Assembly (NCBI GenBank): GCA_964522515.1
Contig: CAZFWC010000027.1
Span: 1 to 8,451 of the forward strand
Direction: 5' to 3'
Origin: CAYNCE01 sp964522515
GTDB taxonomy: Bacteria > Patescibacteriota > Patescibacteriia > UBA2196
DNA: 8,451 nucleotides
A program made the translations under genes and the position numbers. The notes below the pieces were generated by a model that was given only the letters and a program-made list of their open reading frames with translations, was not told the origin of the DNA and ran no database searches. Every line of letters starts with the position of its first letter. Position 1 is the first letter of the stretch. This document shows positions 6,511 through 8,451 of this stretch, piece by piece.

Positions 6511-6552
6511 AACACAGATTCGCACAGATGTGAACACAGATTAACACGGATA
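6511..6552. repeat. Four degenerate decamer repeats in the RelA/SpoT leader
   Basis: On the plus strand the units are AACACAGATT (6511-6520), CGCACAGATG (6521-6530), then TG, AACACAGATT (6533-6542) and AACACGGATA (6545 region, 6543-6552). Read on the minus strand this is a repeated AATCTGTGTT. The copies fill nearly all of the predicted leader of the RelA/SpoT mRNA and end 10 nt before its ATG. Similar wording occurs, from memory, as a dispersed repeat in many bacterial genomes. Confidence 0.75.
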
Positions 6553-6580
6553 TTTTAACATTTCAAAACAAATTTGACAA
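6552..6580 (-). promoter_or_regulatory. Promoter of the RelA/SpoT gene
   Basis: Read on the minus strand: TTGTCA (6580-6575), a 17-nt spacer, and TAAAAT (6557-6552), with the extended TG two bases upstream of the -10. Transcription should begin near 6545, inside the decamer repeats, and run into the ATG at 6500 with a leader of about 45 nt. Confidence 0.65.
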
Positions 6581-6622
6581 AAAAATTTTAGTTTATTTTT
6601 TAAATTTTAATTTTTAATATTT

Positions 6623-6650
6623 TTTTGAATTTTGAGCTTTGGATTTTGGA
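6623..6650. repeat. Four degenerate 7-nt repeats in the AT-rich intergenic tract
   Basis: TTTTGAA, TTTTGAG, CTTTGGA and TTTTGGA follow one another exactly. They lie in the A/T-dominated stretch from about 6561 to 6655 between the divergent promoters. No gene is visible in this stretch. Confidence 0.5.
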
Positions 6651-6669
6651 TTTCTCTGCTTTGCAGGGC

Positions 6670-6678
6670 TGTGGATAA
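6670..6678 (-). promoter_or_regulatory. Perfect DnaA box
   Basis: TGTGGATAA is the complement of TTATCCACA, the high-affinity DnaA box. It lies six bases upstream of the -35 of the membrane-protein gene and next to a long AT-rich tract. A single copy could regulate that promoter, belong to a diffuse origin, or be chance. Confidence 0.45.
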
Positions 6679-6684
6679 CTTTCC

Positions 6685-6713
6685 TTGACAATTTACTCAA
6701 ATTTTGATATTAT
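6685..6713 (+). promoter_or_regulatory. Strong promoter of the small membrane protein gene
   Basis: A perfect TTGACA (6685-6690), a 17-nt spacer, and TATTAT (6708-6713), with the extended TG at 6705-6706. This is the best promoter in the window. The start point falls near 6720, so the leader begins with or just before the stem-loop at 6722-6736. Confidence 0.85.
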
Positions 6714-6721
6714 AACTTGAA

Positions 6722-6736
6722 CTAGCAAAAAGCTAG
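6722..6736 (+). promoter_or_regulatory. 5'-end stem-loop of the membrane protein mRNA
   Basis: CTAGC (6722-6726) and GCTAG (6732-6736) pair perfectly around five A. A stem-loop at the very 5' end of a transcript commonly protects it from decay; that role is inferred here. Confidence 0.5.
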
Positions 6737-6757
6737 GGTTAGATAAAAAACAACAAC

Positions 6758-6764
6758 AAGGAGG
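6758..6764 (+). promoter_or_regulatory. Canonical Shine-Dalgarno site
   Basis: AAGGAGG lies eight bases before the ATG at 6773. It fixes that start codon. It is the only strong Shine-Dalgarno among the genes of this window; the others have none. Confidence 0.9.
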
Positions 6765-6772
6765 ATTTAAAG

Positions 6773-7036
6773 ATGTTTTGGCAAATTATGTTTTCTATAG
6801 TATTAATTGTGGCAGGATGTGTTTTGTTTAATTTTGAACCGCTAAGGTCTATGTTTTCAGTAGTCTTTTTGGTGTTTGGAATATTTCAATTAGGTTCAAT
6901 TCTTGCAAAACAAGGTTGGTTCCTTGGTAACGCGGTTGGTCTTGGGCTTGGGCTTTGCGTGACAACTGCTGTTGGAATATTTTTTGCAGGATTAGTGTTT
7001 TTTGTTTGTAGGGACAGGAAGAAAAAGCAAGGTTAA
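6773..7036 (+). CDS. Small three-helix membrane protein of unknown function
   Basis: I do not recognise this 87-residue protein. It has three hydrophobic stretches (about residues 4-21, 27-45 and 52-78). The third is rich in glycine (GNAVGLGLGLCVTTAVGIFFAGLVFFVC). A basic tail RDRKKKQG follows and should stay in the cytoplasm by the positive-inside rule, which places the N-terminus outside if all three helices span. C16 follows VAG, loosely like a lipobox, but there is no basic N-region before it. The gene stands alone with a consensus promoter, a 5' stem-loop, an ideal Shine-Dalgarno and a long 3' hairpin, all of which suggest high, independent expression. Its DNA is visibly richer in G than its neighbours. 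It is divergent from the RelA/SpoT gene, and a DnaA box lies just upstream. Confidence 0.8.
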   Translation: MFWQIMFSIVLIVAGCVLFNFEPLRSMFSVVFLVFGIFQLGSILAKQGWFLGNAVGLGLGLCVTTAVGIFFAGLVFFVCRDRKKKQG

Positions 7037-7052
7037 CATCAACATTTTTATT

Positions 7053-7098
7053 TTGATTCGACAACTCAAGTCATTTGCGTTGTCGAATCAATCTTTTC
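7053..7098 (+). terminator. Long hairpin after the membrane protein gene, probable terminator
   Basis: The arms TTGATTCGACAAC (7053-7065) and GTTGTCGAATCAA (7079-7091) pair perfectly over 13 bp. Three further pairs (CAA/TTG) are possible in the loop after a T-C mismatch. The tail TCTTTTCC is T-rich but broken, so termination may be partial. The length and perfection are unusual compared with the other hairpins here. Confidence 0.65.
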
Positions 7099-7116
7099 CC
7101 AGATAATTAAAATTAA

Positions 7117-7146
7117 TTGTTTGAGAAAAGAATTAAAAATTATTAA
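7117..7146 (+). promoter_or_regulatory. Weak candidate promoter of the glycosyltransferase gene
   Basis: TTGTTT (7117-7122), an 18-nt spacer, and TATTAA (7141-7146). The region is so AT-rich that other pairings are possible, for example TTGAGA at 7121 with TAATTT at 7144. The leader would be about 14 nt with no Shine-Dalgarno. Confidence 0.3.
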
Positions 7147-7166
7147 TTTATTAAAAAACAAATCAT

Positions 7167-8411
7167 ATGTTTAAAATCGCATTTATTGGACAAAAAGGAA
7201 TCCCAGTTTCTCAAGGTGGTGTTGAACGCCATGTTGAAGAACTTTCAATAAGAATGGTAAAAAAAGGCCACGAAGTTTTTGTGTACACGCGTCCACAGTG
7301 GGTGCCAAAAGAATACAAAAAATACGAAGGTGTAAATTTAATTAGTCTTCCTTCTTTAAATACAAAACATTTAGACGCTGGCACACATACTTTTATTTCT
7401 ATTTTTTCAGCAATTTTTAAACAAAAAGTTGATATTATTCACTTGCAAGGTATTGGTCCAGGTTGGTTTGCTTGGTTACCTAAAATTTTAAGTAGAAAAA
7501 TTAAAGTTGTTTCAACAATTCATTCTGCAGATTGGGAACACGGGAAATGGAATATTTTTGCGCAGATGATGTTAAAATTTGGAGCAAAATTAAGTTGTAA
7601 ATTTTCAGATGAAGCAATTGCTGTTGGTCGTAATTTGCAAAAGCATTGTTTAATGAATTGCAAAAAAGATGTTATTTATATTCCAAACGGTGTTGCAATT
7701 CCTGAAAAAAATAATTCTGTTTCAGGCGCTCAAGATTCAAAAGAAAACATTTTAAATAATTTTAATCTTCAAGCTAATAAATATTTATTAACTGTGAGTC
7801 GTTTAGTAAAACACAAAGGCATTCATTATTTAATTAACGCTTTTAAAAATTTTAAAGATAATTTAAACAAAACTGATCAGAAAAAATTTGCTGATTTTAA
7901 ATTAGTTGTTGTTGGTTCAACTGCTTTTACAGAAAATTATCAAAAATATTTATTAAAATTAACTAAAAACAGAACTGACATTATTTTTGCCGGAATTCAA
8001 ACTGGAAATAATTTAGATTTGCTTTTTAGAAATTCATATTTGTATGTTCAGCCGTCTGAATCAGAGGGTTTATCAATCGCGCTTTTAGAAGCAATGTCTT
8101 ATGGAAAATCAATTCTTGTTTCTGATATTGAAGAAAATTTAGAATTAATTACTGGCAATTCTCAAACTGGCACAATTGGTTTTGATTTTGAAAATAAAAA
8201 TATTGCGGATTTAACTCGCAAACTTAATTTATTAATTCGCGATCAAGATATTGTTTGTCAAGTTGGAAACAAAGCGCGAAATCATGTAAAATTATATTAT
8301 AATTGGGAAGAAATTACTGACCGCACAGAAAGGATTTATAAAAATATTGTTTTAGTTAAAGATAAAATTCCTTCTAGATTTAAATTAGCGCTGGCAAGAT
8401 ACTCGTTTTAA
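7167..8411 (+). CDS. Family-4 (GT-B fold) glycosyltransferase
   Basis: The enzyme should move a sugar from a nucleotide donor to an envelope lipid or glycan on the cytoplasmic face of the membrane. Donor and acceptor cannot be read from the sequence. The 414-residue product has the N-terminal Rossmann start with IGQKGIPVSQGGVERHVEEL (7-26), whose glycine-rich loop and GGVERH resemble the acceptor-side domain of rhamnosyl- and mannosyl-type transferases. The linker has IPNGV (172-176). The C-terminal domain has the R212/K217 pair (SRLVKHKG) and the EX7E motif E300 to E308, marks of retaining GT4 enzymes. There is no membrane segment. The length is normal for the family and the gene is complete. 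It follows a long hairpin, so it is probably transcribed separately, and a hairpin follows its stop. Confidence 0.93.
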   Translation: MFKIAFIGQKGIPVSQGGVERHVEELSIRMVKKGHEVFVYTRPQWVPKEYKKYEGVNLISLPSLNTKHLDAGTHTFISIFSAIFKQKVDIIHLQGIGPGWFAWLPKILSRKIKVVSTIHSADWEHGKWNIFAQMMLKFGAKLSCKFSDEAIAVGRNLQKHCLMNCKKDVIYIPNGVAIPEKNNSVSGAQDSKENILNNFNLQANKYLLTVSRLVKHKGIHYLINAFKNFKDNLNKTDQKKFADFKLVVVGSTAFTENYQKYLLKLTKNRTDIIFAGIQTGNNLDLLFRNSYLYVQPSESEGLSIALLEAMSYGKSILVSDIEENLELITGNSQTGTIGFDFENKNIADLTRKLNLLIRDQDIVCQVGNKARNHVKLYYNWEEITDRTERIYKNIVLVKDKIPSRFKLALARYSF

Positions 8412-8421
8412 TTCCTTAACT

Positions 8422-8449
8422 TCTAGCTTCTTAATTTTAAGAGGTTAGA
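8422..8449 (+). terminator. Hairpin after the glycosyltransferase, cut by the window edge
   Basis: The arms at 8422-8433 and 8438-8449 pair over 12 bp, with a G-T and a T-G wobble, around ATTT. They begin 10 nt after the stop codon. Any T run would lie beyond the window, so calling it a terminator is an inference. Confidence 0.55.
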
Positions 8450-8451
8450 GT

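Noticed and set aside
6501..6515. GTG start at 6515 for the RelA/SpoT gene
   Set aside because: It is inside a decamer repeat, and the ATG at 6500 already gives a normal N-terminus for the HD domain.
6773..6820. Lipobox (VAG before C16) in the small membrane protein
   Set aside because: There is no basic N-region before the hydrophobic stretch, and two more membrane helices follow, so a lipoprotein is unlikely.
6849..7064. 71-codon minus-strand frame over the membrane protein gene
   Set aside because: The plus-strand gene has a promoter, Shine-Dalgarno and membrane-helix pattern; the antisense frame has no start signals and would run through the 3' hairpin.

Overview
The window looks like a chromosomal piece from a small-genome, AT-rich bacterium, most likely of the Candidate Phyla Radiation (Patescibacteria, Parcubacteria-like). 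This assignment is an inference. It rests on the very low GC, start codons that mostly lack a Shine-Dalgarno sequence, a (p)ppGpp synthetase/hydrolase that stops soon after its TGS domain, a hypothetical protein of a kind I associate with these genomes, and GC-rich palindromic repeats scattered in AT-rich DNA.

Layout. The left edge holds a 53-residue protein with two CxxC pairs and a strong terminator. A 41-codon remnant follows that resembles the N-terminus of RhuM-family proteins, and its 3' end carries the metG promoter. metG (methionyl-tRNA synthetase, two-zinc form) is next, then an uncharacterised 298-residue protein with a 45-nt GC-rich palindrome inside its reading frame. A 224-base gap holds four consecutive hairpins, the parA promoter and a leader hairpin. 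parA and parB follow as a 25-nt-spaced pair. Converging on parB, with an 11-bp overlap, is a minus-strand RelA/SpoT homologue. Its start faces a divergent intergenic region with two promoters, decamer repeats, an AT-rich tract and a perfect DnaA box. To the right are an 87-residue three-helix membrane protein with an unusually complete expression unit (consensus promoter, 5' stem-loop, strong Shine-Dalgarno, 3' hairpin) and a family-4 glycosyltransferase that ends at what is probably a terminator cut by the window edge.

Functionally, most genes are housekeeping: translation (metG), chromosome segregation (parA-parB), stringent response (RelA/SpoT) and envelope glycan synthesis (glycosyltransferase). 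Five promoters share one pattern: a TTG-containing -35, exactly 17 nt, and a TATAAT-like -10. Four of the five also have an extended TGn. I found no CRISPR array, insertion sequence, tRNA or rRNA. The parts least explained by known genes are the membrane-protein unit with its divergent control region, the hairpin cluster before parA, and the GC-rich insert in the unknown gene. None of these is strong evidence for a new system.
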